This document shows positions 16,708-25,900 of a stretch of 27,309 nucleotides of DNA, piece after piece (the stretch's first letter is position 1; every line of letters starts with the position of its first letter). The stretch is from the NCBI GenBank assembly GCA_965369325.1, contig CBDUQI010000063.1, positions 1 to 27,309 of the forward strand, written 5' to 3'. The notes under the pieces were generated by a model. It had not been told where the DNA came from and searched no databases. It saw nothing but the letters and a program-made list of their open reading frames with translations. Origin of the DNA: CBDUQI01 sp965369325 (GTDB taxonomy: Bacteria > Pseudomonadota > Gammaproteobacteria > Steroidobacterales > JBCBZW01). The position numbers were made by a program, and so were the translations under genes.

Positions 16708-19700
16708 TTAGGAGCCGGGCTGGGTTGGATCGCCGTCGATCAGATCGTCGATACCGTCGGCGTCGTTGTCGTTGCCTCCGTTCAGGTCGTCCGCGCTTAG
16801 GCGACCATCGCCATTTGTATCCAGGATGGCGAAACTCCCGCCCGCCAGATCATACGCAGTGCCATCGTTCTGAGGGTTGGCACTCTCCAGATCTTGATAG
16901 TCCGGCACGCCGTCGTTATCGCTGTCGCCCGGCATGCTCACGCTGCCCTGCGCATCCGGCGTGTCAACCAGAAAATCACCGTCGGCATCGCTTAAGCCCG
17001 CTTCCACCACGTCGGCAATCGTATCGTTGTCGCTATCCAGATCGAACATATTCGCGACGCCGTCACCGTCAACATCGTTGGAGGTGCCGCTGCTTATCCG
17101 CACATCGTCAATCGCCGCTTCCACCACGTTGCCGCCACCACCGTCAGCGGCCTCAATCAGCAATGTGACCGACTGACCGGCAAACGTACTCAGATTAGCC
17201 TCAAACGCCACCCACTCGCCGAGGCGTTCGACACCGCCGGTCGCGACCAGATCCAGCAAGCGTAAGTCACCGCTCTGGCTACCCTGCAGGGTAATGCGGA
17301 AGGTATCCTCGGGCGTGGAGTTGGCGTTGTGGGCGAAGTTGTAGTTCAACTGCAACGATACCGCGACAGCACCGGCCGGAATGACAACGTTAGGCGAGCG
17401 TACCGAGGTCACACCATCGTCGATGTCACAACACCCCACCTGCGGCCCGCTGGGGTCGGTGACCAGTGCGCCCGACCCGCTGGTGGTGTCGCCCAGCTGA
17501 AACGGCAGACCGCTGAGGTTCGAGAGCGTCTCGGTCGGCTGCCCCACCGCCCATACGCCCCTGCTCGCGGTGTCTGCGCCGGCCGGGTTGATCGTCCAGT
17601 TTTGCGCCGATTCGAAGTCATCGGCAAAGATCACCACCACCTCAGTGGCTTCAACCGCATCGGGAATACCATCACCATCGGCATCGGGCTGGCTGCCTCC
17701 GCTGAAGCCTTCCACCAGATCGTCCAAACCGTTGCCATTGGCGTCAGCACCGCCCTGTGCGTCCTGGCCATCCAGGCGTCCGTCGCCATTGCTGTCGAAG
17801 ATGCCGAAGCTGCCACCCTGAATGTCATAGGCCGTACCGTTATTCAGGGGATTGGTGCTTTCCAGGTCCAGATAATCCGGAATGCCATCATTGTCGGTAT
17901 CTGGTGGGTTGCTCACCGTTGCCTGATCGGCAACATCATCCACGGTAAAGTCGCCATTGCTGTCCGCCAGCCCTGCCTCGATCACATCCGGCACGGTGTC
18001 ATTGTCACTGTCCAGGTCCAGGCGGTTATTCACGCCGTCCGCGTCGCTGTCGCCGGGAGCGATAACCCTTACCGCCACGTCATCAACGCCCGCCTCCACC
18101 AGTGAGCCGTCCCCATTGTCGGCCGCCTCGATCAGCAGATTCACCGAACGCCCGATAAACCCGCTAACATCTGCCTGCAGTGCGGTCCACGCACCCGGGC
18201 GCTCAATCTCCACCAGGCCTTGCAGATCCAGCAGCACCTGATCGGTCAGCCCGCTGGCCTGCAGGGTGACGCGGAACAGGTCTACTGTCTGCGCGTTTAA
18301 CGTGTGCGCGAAGTTGTAGTTAAGTGACAACGAGGCGGAGACCGCGTTGGCCGGAATCACAAAGCTCGGTGAGCGCACCGAGGTGACACCGCTGTCGATG
18401 TCGCAGCAACCCAGATCCGGGCCATTGGGGTCTGTCACCAGCGCGTTCACTCCGCTGGTCGTGTTGCCCAGTTGGATCACCGTCCCGGTCTGATCGGAGA
18501 ACGTCTCATCCGGGTTACCCACAGACCAGAAGCCCGTGGTCGCGTTGTCGGTGCCATTGGGGTTACTCACCCACCCCTGAGCGGACTCGAAGTCATCGCT
18601 GAAGGCGAGCAGGGAGGTGCTCGCTTCAACCTCATCGGGAAGACCGTCGTTGTCAGCATCGACATCGGAGTTGTCTCCAATGCCGTCATTGTCCGCGTCG
18701 GTGGTTTCGTTGGGATCCGTCGGGAACAAATCAGCGTTGTCCCCAACGCCATCGTTATCCGTATCCGTGGTTTCGCTCGGATCGTTGGGGAAGGCATCAC
18801 CATTGTCGCCGACGCCATCGTTATCGCTGTCCGTCGTTTCGTTAGGATCGGTCGGGAACGCATCCGCGTTGTCACCCACGCCATCGTTATCAGTGTCCGC
18901 GGTTTCGCCCGGATCGGTGGGAAACGCATCGCCATTGTCGCCAACGCCATCGTTGTCGCTGTCGGTGGTCTCATTCGGATCGTTGGGGAACGCATCCCCG
19001 TTATCGCCCACCCCATCGTTATCGGTATCCATACTCTCGTCGGGATCGAACGGGAATGCATCATCCTCATCCAGTACGCCGTCGTTGTCATCATCGGGAT
19101 CGTCGATGTTCGAGATGCCGTCACCATCGGAATCCTCAGCCAGATCGTCGATGCCGTTGCCGTTGAGGTCCAGACCACCACCCTCGTCACCGGCATCAAG
19201 GCGACCATCACCATTGCTGTCATAGATGACAAAGATGCCGCTGCGAATATCGTACGCGGTACCGTCGTTGGCCGGGTTGGCGCTTTCTAAATCGAGGAAA
19301 TCCGGGATGCCGTCATTGTCCGTATCTGGCGGGTTGCTCACCGTGCCCTGATCGGCCAGATCGTCCACCTGGGCATCCGCGTTGGCATCGGACAGCCCTG
19401 CCTCGATCACATCGGGAATACTGTCATTGTCGCTATCCAGATCACGCTGATTGTCCACGCCATCGCCGTCTGAGTCGGCCACCGCCAGCAGGGTGATGAG
19501 GATGTCATCTACCCCGGCCTCGATCAGCGAGCCATTGCTGGCGCTGTCGGTCGCTTCCACCAGAAACTGAACGCTCTGCCCGGCAAAGGCGCTGAGGTCG
19601 GCGTTAAAATTAGTCCATTGCGCGGCCCTATCGGCCCCGTTACCGAACACCTGCAGCAATGTCTGCTCGCCGGACTCACCGCGCACCGCAATTCGCAACC

Positions 19701-22700
19701 AGTCGCTACTGTCCGCGTTCTCCTGATGGCCCAGGTACCAGTTAAGACTGAGGCTTGCACCCAGTGCATCGGCCGGAATCTGCACCACTGGCGACAGTGC
19801 CGTGGTGGGGCCATTGTCGATGTCGAAGTCGCCAAAACCACTGCCCGCTGCCGCTTGCGTTACCAACGCCTGGACGCCGCTGCTTGTGGTGCCCAACTGC
19901 TGAGGGATCACCCCATCGCTCGTTTCCTGCGGGTTGGCGACTTCCCACTGGCCGGTGGTGGCCGTGTCAGTACCATCGGGGTTGATCACCCAACCGCGGT
20001 CGATCTCAAAATCCTCGTTCAGCAACACCAGGGCCAGATCGCCTTCCGTGCCATCCGGGATGGCATCGTTGTCCGCATCAATATCCGCGTTGTCGCCAAT
20101 ACCGTCGCCATCGGTGTCGCTGGTCTCGTTCGGGTCATCGGGGAACGCATCATCCAGATCGCCCACGCCATCGCCGTCCGTGTCGGTGTCCTGAACAGTC
20201 CAGGAGAACATGACGCTCACCTGCCCCTGATTGCCGTCGTTAACCGTCGCAACGACATCGGTGGTTTGCGGCACGCCGGGCACACCACTGATTAGGCCGG
20301 TGCTTGTATCAAGCGTAATGCCACTCGGCAGGCCCACAGCGAAGTAGGTGAGCGGATCGCCGTCGAAGTCAGCGCCCTGCAGGGATAACAACACATTGTC
20401 GCCGCGCAAATTCGCCTGCGCACCCGGGTTTTGCAACGTCGGCGGTGTGTTGCCGTCCGCATCGCTGACAAACCAGGTGAATTGCACGGCATCGGAGCCG
20501 CCCACGGTGTTGTGCACGCTTACCTGCACGTCGTAGACGCCAGCGGTGGTGAGCAGCCCGTTAATCGTGCCGCTGATAGGGTTTAAGGTGACCACAGGCG
20601 GCAGGCCGCTTGCGCTAAAGGTCAGGGGCAGCCCACTGGGGTCCGCGCCTTGAATCTGCAACGCGCTCGTGTCGCCGATACGGCTGGACTGATCGCCCGG
20701 ATTGGTCAGTACGGGTGGGCTGATCGGATCAAGACACTCCACCGACAGCGCGCTAACGGCGTTGTTGTTGGAGCCGGTCAGTTCCGTGTCACTGGTGACG
20801 ACCAGGTTGGCATTGCGCAGATCATTGGCGTCGTTGAACAGTCGCACACGCAGACCCGGCGCCACGGTAATTGAACTGGCATCGTTGTTCACGGCGCTCG
20901 GAAGATCAACGTGAGCCCCCACGTAATACGTCTCCAGCGGCGTCTGAAAGGCGCTATCGTCAAACAACGTGGCGGTCAGGCCAGCGCAGGCGCCCACCAG
21001 TGGATTGGGTAACTCATCGTCCAGCACGCTGACCTCAATCGTCGCCGGCATCAGACCCGGGCGACCGAACACCAGGTAGGCGGAGCCATGATCGTCGTCC
21101 GTGCCCTCGCCAAACGCCTGCCAGGCGCCAGCGATCACATCATCAAAACCGTCGCCGTCGAAATCGCCTGCCTCACTCACGGCACGACTCATGCGCCCTT
21201 CCTCATCCTCACCGACCACCACCGCGCCAGACACACCGCTGCCGCCGAATTCGACCCGCAGGCTATTCAGTGAGAACAACGGCGGAAACGCCTCACGGCC
21301 AAAGATAATGTACGCTTCACCAACATCACCCTCGTTACTCCCATCGCCTTCCTCGCCTTTGAACGACCCGATGATAATGTCTTCGATACCATCACCGTTC
21401 ACATCGCCAGCGGCGCTCACCGAGGCCAGGCGGTCGCTCGCATTACTGCCCGGGATTACAAAGCCGTTGCTGCCATCGCCGCCGGCATCCGGATACAGCG
21501 ACTGCACGTTGAAGGCGGCCGGACGCAGATTTCTGGGACGCCCGAACACGGCGTAAACCGCACCCGCCTCGTTCAAACCACGCGGATCGGCGCGATACGC
21601 GCCGAACAGCACATCATCAAATCCATCGTTGTTGATATCGCCGGCGCCATGCACCAGGCCCAACCGATCTACGGGCTCGCTGCCGGTAATCTGATAGCCT
21701 TCCGAGCCGTCACCGCCATTCAGTGCCTGAAGACTGGCCAGTTCGAACAAACCGGGAAAACCGCTGGCGCGGCCGTAAATCACATAGGCTTCACCTGCAC
21801 TTGCGATACCGCCGCTGAGCGCACCGACTACAATATCGTCAATGCCGTCGCGATCCACATCACCAGCTTCGGCAACGATGCCGGTGCGATCGCCATTGTT
21901 AACGCCGCGCAGCGTAAAGCCCACTGAGCCGTCGCCGTTGGCCAGAGTCTCCAAGGAAATCTCAGCTGGGAACCCACCATTCCCCCGACCGAAAATCACG
22001 TAGGCCTCACCCGGACCTTCGCCCGGCGGACAACACGGATCGTAAGTGGACAGGTCTACGGGCGCACCCACAATAAGGTCCGCAACCCCGTCGGCGTTGA
22101 TATCGCCAGCGCGACTGACTGATCGGCCGACCTCGTCCTGATCCCGAAAACCGCGCAGCACAAATCCCTGCGTGCCGTTGCCGCCGCCGGAGGCCAACAA
22201 GTTGCCAACATTAAAATTGGTCGGCAGCCCGCCGGCGCGACCGAATACGATGTAGGCCTCACCTGCATCGTACGGAATGCCAGCATTGCCCGTACGCCCG
22301 CCGTAGATTGCCCCCACGATCATGTCGTCGATGCCATCCCCGTTAACATCCCCGATAAAATCGGCAGAGCGCCCGAAGCGGTCCAGGGTGCGCCCGGACG
22401 GCGGCGAAAGATAAAATCCCTTCGCCCCATTACCGTTCAGGATAGTATCCAAACGAAAATCGCTATCGAAGTTCGGCCCTCCGTAAATCACATACACCCG
22501 GCCGTCGTCGTTGGCCTGGGTTTTCCAGCCACTGACAATGACATCGTCACGGCCATCGCCGTTTATATCGCCATCCCCGCCGACAAAAATTCCGATATTA
22601 CGATCAGTGCTGTCACCCAGAAACTTGATGCCATCCACCTCGGCGCTCACGGCGGGCAACGCCATTAAGCCGAGCGTGGTAGCGGCCGCCAATGCCAGCG

Positions 22701-22770
22701 AGAAAGTGCGAACAGTACTCCTCGCGCCGCCTTCCTGGCATGCCCCCTGGTTCGATGTGTACGTTTTCAT
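16708..22770 (-). CDS. Giant exported multidomain protein: FG-GAP propeller, beta/gamma-crystallin-like, Ig-like, TSP3 repeats, three cassettes
   Basis: Uninterrupted 2020-residue protein. The signal peptide ends near residue 43 (LMALPAVSA|EV). Residues ~44-570 hold seven FG-GAP repeats with DxNxDGxxD calcium loops, a full integrin-alpha-like propeller. About 590-680 looks like a beta/gamma-crystallin pair (NNDASS motif). About 680-860 are two putative Ig (He_PIG-type) domains. TSP3 calcium repeats follow, then cassette copies A (918-1212), B (1391-1687) and C (1716-2020), with a 22-residue tandem array (1248-1357) between A and B. No C-terminal anchor or sorting tag is visible; it ends GDPTQPGS. 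The start is ATG 22770, giving MKTYTSNQ; an in-frame TTG at 22785 is weaker. It lies 164 bases downstream of the S8 protease gene on the same strand. Likely an extracellular, Ca-stabilised adhesin or matrix protein; the ligand is unknown. Confidence 0.88.
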   Translation of the reverse strand: MKTYTSNQGACQEGGARSTVRTFSLALAAATTLGLMALPAVSAEVDGIKFLGDSTDRNIGIFVGGDGDINGDGRDDVIVSGWKTQANDDGRVYVIYGGPNFDSDFRLDTILNGNGAKGFYLSPPSGRTLDRFGRSADFIGDVNGDGIDDMIVGAIYGGRTGNAGIPYDAGEAYIVFGRAGGLPTNFNVGNLLASGGGNGTQGFVLRGFRDQDEVGRSVSRAGDINADGVADLIVGAPVDLSTYDPCCPPGEGPGEAYVIFGRGNGGFPAEISLETLANGDGSVGFTLRGVNNGDRTGIVAEAGDVDRDGIDDIVVGALSGGIASAGEAYVIYGRASGFPGLFELASLQALNGGDGSEGYQITGSEPVDRLGLVHGAGDINNDGFDDVLFGAYRADPRGLNEAGAVYAVFGRPRNLRPAAFNVQSLYPDAGGDGSNGFVIPGSNASDRLASVSAAGDVNGDGIEDIIIGSFKGEEGDGSNEGDVGEAYIIFGREAFPPLFSLNSLRVEFGGSGVSGAVVVGEDEEGRMSRAVSEAGDFDGDGFDDVIAGAWQAFGEGTDDDHGSAYLVFGRPGLMPATIEVSVLDDELPNPLVGACAGLTATLFDDSAFQTPLETYYVGAHVDLPSAVNNDASSITVAPGLRVRLFNDANDLRNANLVVTSDTELTGSNNNAVSALSVECLDPISPPVLTNPGDQSSRIGDTSALQIQGADPSGLPLTFSASGLPPVVTLNPISGTINGLLTTAGVYDVQVSVHNTVGGSDAVQFTWFVSDADGNTPPTLQNPGAQANLRGDNVLLSLQGADFDGDPLTYFAVGLPSGITLDTSTGLISGVPGVPQTTDVVATVNDGNQGQVSVMFSWTVQDTDTDGDGVGDLDDAFPDDPNETSDTDGDGIGDNADIDADNDAIPDGTEGDLALVLLNEDFEIDRGWVINPDGTDTATTGQWEVANPQETSDGVIPQQLGTTSSGVQALVTQAAAGSGFGDFDIDNGPTTALSPVVQIPADALGASLSLNWYLGHQENADSSDWLRIAVRGESGEQTLLQVFGNGADRAAQWTNFNADLSAFAGQSVQFLVEATDSASNGSLIEAGVDDILITLLAVADSDGDGVDNQRDLDSDNDSIPDVIEAGLSDANADAQVDDLADQGTVSNPPDTDNDGIPDFLDLESANPANDGTAYDIRSGIFVIYDSNGDGRLDAGDEGGGLDLNGNGIDDLAEDSDGDGISNIDDPDDDNDGVLDEDDAFPFDPDESMDTDNDGVGDNGDAFPNDPNETTDSDNDGVGDNGDAFPTDPGETADTDNDGVGDNADAFPTDPNETTDSDNDGVGDNGDAFPNDPSETTDTDNDGVGDNADLFPTDPNETTDADNDGIGDNSDVDADNDGLPDEVEASTSLLAFSDDFESAQGWVSNPNGTDNATTGFWSVGNPDETFSDQTGTVIQLGNTTSGVNALVTDPNGPDLGCCDIDSGVTSVRSPSFVIPANAVSASLSLNYNFAHTLNAQTVDLFRVTLQASGLTDQVLLDLQGLVEIERPGAWTALQADVSGFIGRSVNLLIEAADNGDGSLVEAGVDDVAVRVIAPGDSDADGVNNRLDLDSDNDTVPDVIEAGLADSNGDFTVDDVADQATVSNPPDTDNDGIPDYLDLESTNPLNNGTAYDIQGGSFGIFDSNGDGRLDGQDAQGGADANGNGLDDLVEGFSGGSQPDADGDGIPDAVEATEVVVIFADDFESAQNWTINPAGADTASRGVWAVGQPTETLSNLSGLPFQLGDTTSGSGALVTDPSGPQVGCCDIDDGVTSVRSPNVVIPAGAVAVSLQLNYNFAHNANSTPEDTFRITLQGSQSGDLRLLDLVATGGVERLGEWVAFEANLSTFAGQSVTLLIEAADGGGGNVVEAAIDDVRISSGTSNDVDGDGVANMFDLDSDNDTIADVVEAGLSDADGDFLVDTPDAQGSVSMPGDSDNDGVPDYQDLESANPQNDGTAYDLAGGSFAILDTNGDGRLSADDLNGGNDNDADGIDDLIDGDPTQPGS
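16711..17625 (-). repeat. Cassette copy C (C-terminus of the giant protein)
   Basis: A 305-codon unit starting at ADDFESAQNW. The first ~185 residues are a predicted beta-sandwich (jelly-roll-like) with GCCDIDDGVTSVRSP, ending VVEAAIDDVRI. Next comes a Ca-binding connector with LDSDNDTIADVVEAGLSD, DYQDLESANPQNDGTAYDL and GIDDLIDGDPTQPGS. The gene's stop codon follows the final serine directly. It has exactly the same length as copy D in the protease gene. Confidence 0.85.
17710..18600 (-). repeat. Cassette copy B in the giant protein gene
   Basis: A 297-codon unit from SDDFESAQGW to GLDDLVE. It contains GCCDIDSGVTSVRSP and VPDVIEAGLADSNGDF and is the copy whose jelly-roll half reads most like copy D of the protease (DETFSDQTG, NYNFAHTLNA). 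Many differences from D are at third codon positions, suggesting an older duplication kept by purifying selection. It ends one residue into a different linker (GFSGGSQPDADGDG) leading to copy C. Confidence 0.83.
18700..19029 (-). repeat. Five tandem 66-bp units encoding TSP3-type calcium repeats
   Basis: Five consecutive 22-codon units, each of the form DTDNDGVGDNGDAFP followed by xDPxET and one more residue. They start at base 19029 and run down to 18700 in perfect 66-base phase, with diverged units on either side. They lie in frame inside the giant gene, so this is a coding repeat of thrombospondin type-3 calcium loops, not a CRISPR or satellite. Units alternate G/A at the residue before DAFP and N/T after it. 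Confidence 0.9.
19135..20019 (-). repeat. Cassette copy A in the giant protein gene (most diverged)
   Basis: A 295-codon unit from NEDFEIDRGW to GIDDLAE. It follows the same plan as B-D (DFE...GW, TTSGVQALVT, SLNWYLGH, LIEAGVDDILI, IPDVIEAGLSDANAD, FLDLESANPANDGTAYDI). It lacks the CCDID motif, reading FGDFDIDNGPTT instead, and is therefore the most diverged of the four full copies. Confidence 0.82.
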
Positions 22771-22934
22771 GTGGTTGGGCCTCAATCCTTGTTATGTAAG
22801 CGGAACCCTGCGTGGTGCCCCAATGGTTGTATTCGTTTCGTTTTTCTGCCCCTGCCGAGCTTCGCTCGTCGATAACGGGATTGTTCTTTCCATCCCCGCC
22901 TCAACGTGCCCGGCGCCCGGCTTGCCGGCTATGG

Positions 22935-25900
22935 CTAGCTGTCGTTGTCGAAAATAGTCACGACTGCCAGGTTGTCCGCAATATCGGCGCCCACCGGGTT
23001 AGCCAGTACTGCGCGGAATCGCTCGAGCGGCTCGGCGATGGCGTCGTCCACAATGGGAATGGTGGCAGTGCCCTGCAGTGCGCCGGCGGGGATCGTCACC
23101 GGCTGTGCGAGCGACACATAATCACTGCCCGGTTGCGCCGACCCCGGCCGCGGTACCACCAAAACGGTGACATCGCTCGCGCTCACTTCGGACATCGACA
23201 CAGTCACGGTAACGGCACCGCTGACCTCGCTCGCACCTGCCTCGCCAATAAAGAGCATTGGCAGTGCGCCACCGCCAGTGTCGTCGTCCACAATGGTGAT
23301 TACCGCAGAGCCATCCACCACCTCGGCACCGATCGGTGCCAGCAGCATCGCGCCGAAGGTCTCGTCCGCTTCCTCGACGGTATCGTCCACAATGCTCGCG
23401 CTCAGCACCTGCACCGTCTCCCCGGGGGCGAACACCAGTTGATCGCTGGCGCCAGTAAAGTCCGACCCAGGGGTGGCATCGCCATTGGGCTGAGTAAACG
23501 CAACCACCGTAATCACCTCACTGCCGGCGCGGGATAGGGAGACTTCGATGTCGACGGCACCGGCCGACTCATCCACCTGAACATCGCCTATCGACATCAA
23601 AATGGGGCCTGAGCCGGAGCCCGGCTGCGTGGGATCGCCATCGATCAGATCATCGATGCCATCACCGTCCGCATCCGTGCCACCATTCTGGTCTGCGCCG
23701 CCCAGCATGCCGTCTGCGTTGGTATCGAAGGCGGCTGCATCACCACCTGCAATATCAAAAGCGGTACCATCGTTTGCCGCGTTGGCACTTTCCAGATCCA
23801 GGTAGTCGGCAATCGTATCGCCGTCGCTGTCCGGCGGGTTGCTTACGCTTGCCTGATCGTTGACATCATCCACCAGAAAATCGCCATCACTGTCGATCAG
23901 ACCGGCTTCGATCACATCGGCCAGCGAATCGTTGTCGCTGTCCAGATCGAACATGTTGTCGACGCCATCACCATCGCTGTCGCCCGGGGTGCTCGCGATC
24001 ACCAGCACGTCGTCGACCGCCGCCTCGATCAGCGAGGGATTCACACCATCAGCGGCCTCAATCAACAGCGTAACGGTCTGGCCAGCGAACCCGCTGAGGT
24101 CAGCGTTGAAGGCGGCCCACGCACCGGGGCGTTCAACGCCCGCCACACCCGGTAGATCCAGCACCACCAGGCTGCCGGTCTGGCTGCCTTCAACCGTGAT
24201 GCGGAAGAAGTCGGTGACATCGGCGTTTAAGGTATGCGCAAAGTTGTAGTTCAATGACAACCCGGCCGCAAGCAGGTTTGCCGGCAGCACAAATGCCGGT
24301 GAGCGTACCGAGGTCACGCCAGTATCGATATCACAGCAGCCAAGATCCGGACCGGCGGGATCGGTCACCAGAGCGTTCGCACCACTGGTGGTGGTACCCA
24401 GTTGAATCACCGCACCGGTCTGGTCGGAGAAGGTGTCGTCCGGGTCGCCGACTGACCAGAACCCGGTCGTGGCACCATCGGCGCCGTCCGGGTTGGTCAC
24501 CCAACCCTGTGCTGTTTCAAAGTCATCGCTATATACGACAGAAGACTGCTCGCCTTCCACGTCATTGGGCAAGCCGTCGTTATCCGCATCCTGGTCGGCG
24601 TTATCGCCCACGCCGTCACCGTCGGTGTCGGTGGTTTCGCCGGGATCGGTCGGGAAGGCGTCAGAGCTATCGCAAACGCCATCGCCATCGGTGTCTACCG
24701 TATCCGTCGGGTCCAGCGGGCAAGCGTCCAGCGTATCCGGCGTGCCGTCGTTGTCATCGTCCGGATCGGCGTTATCACCGGTCCCGTCGCCATCGCTGTC
24801 GAACTGCTCGGAATCGTCCAATAGGAACGCATCCTCCGCATCAGCCACACCATCATTGTCGTCATCGTTGTCCGCGTTGTTGCCGATCCCGTCGCCGTCG
24901 GTGTCGGTGGTTTCATTGGCGTCGGTCGGGAAGTCATCGTTGATATCCAGCACGCCATCGTTGTCGTCATCCGGATCCACGTCGTCCAGGATGCCGTCAC
25001 CGTCGGTATCCACGACGAGGTTCTCCATCATGGCCTGCATATCCAGAAGGCCACCGGTGGTGGTCAGGCCGGTCCACAGTGATGAGGGGCGCACGTTGTC
25101 CAGCAGGTGCTGGCGCATTTGCAGGTAATCCCATTGCGGTGCCTGCGACCAGGCCAGCGCCACGGCACCCGTGACCACCGGGGTGGCCTGAGATGTGCCG
25201 CTAAAACCGGCGTAGCCGCTGCCATCGGTGGCGGTAATGAACTCGGTGGGCGCCGCCAGATCAACCGAGACCTGCCCGTAGCTTGAGTAGGAGATTCGCG
25301 ACTCGTTCTGGGTGGAGGCCGCAATCGTAATCACGTTGTTGTTGGGCAGGCGGGCCGGGTAGTTCTGCAACGCCACGTCGATGTTATTGCTCTCGTTGCC
25401 CGCCGCACAGATCAGCAAGTGCCCGGCGGCCTCGGCCTGGCTCACACCGTCCGCCAGCGCTTGGGAAAAATCAAACACGCGCCAGCTATGGTTGGACAGA
25501 CGCGAGCCCTCGCTGATCGCATAGTCAAAGCCAATCAGCACCGCCGCCACGGTGTTGTCAAAACCCTCGACGCTCTCCACGTCCATAATCTGGCAATCCC
25601 AGGCACTGCCCACGTAGCCGGTGCCGTTATTGCCCTGACCACAAATAGTGCCCGAGACCGGCGTGCCGTGGGTAATCGAGGTCACCAGTGCCTGAATACC
25701 GTTAATGTCGTCGACAAAGCCGTTGCTGTCATCGTCTACCCCGTTGCCGGGGATCTCATCGGGGTTCACCCACATATTGGTGGCAAGGTCTGGGTGATTG
25801 GCCTGCACACCGGTATCAAACACCGACACCGGACCAATAGCGGTGGCATCAGTGGCCACATCCCATGCAGCGAAGGCACGGATCTGGTTCAGCCACCACT

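Noticed and set aside
18700..19029. Regular 66-base repeats that could suggest a CRISPR array or satellite
   Set aside because: They are directly adjacent with no spacers, lie in frame inside a long gene and encode typical TSP3 calcium repeats.
17329..19290. Long open frames on the + strand across the giant gene (up to ~270 codons)
   Set aside because: They are antisense to Asp/Gly-rich repeats, where codon bias suppresses stops. Their translations are repetitive Ile/Val/Ser-rich strings with no family features.
16708..22770. C-terminal sorting tag (GlyGly-CTERM, PEP-CTERM or LPXTG) on the giant protein
   Set aside because: The last residues are Asp/Gly/Asn-rich and end GDPTQPGS, with no hydrophobic segment or basic tail.
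22856..22868. CGAGC-TTC-GCTCG hairpin between the S8 and giant genes as a terminator
   Set aside because: Only five base pairs and no T-run in the - direction. It is too weak to claim as a transcription stop, so cotranscription stays open.
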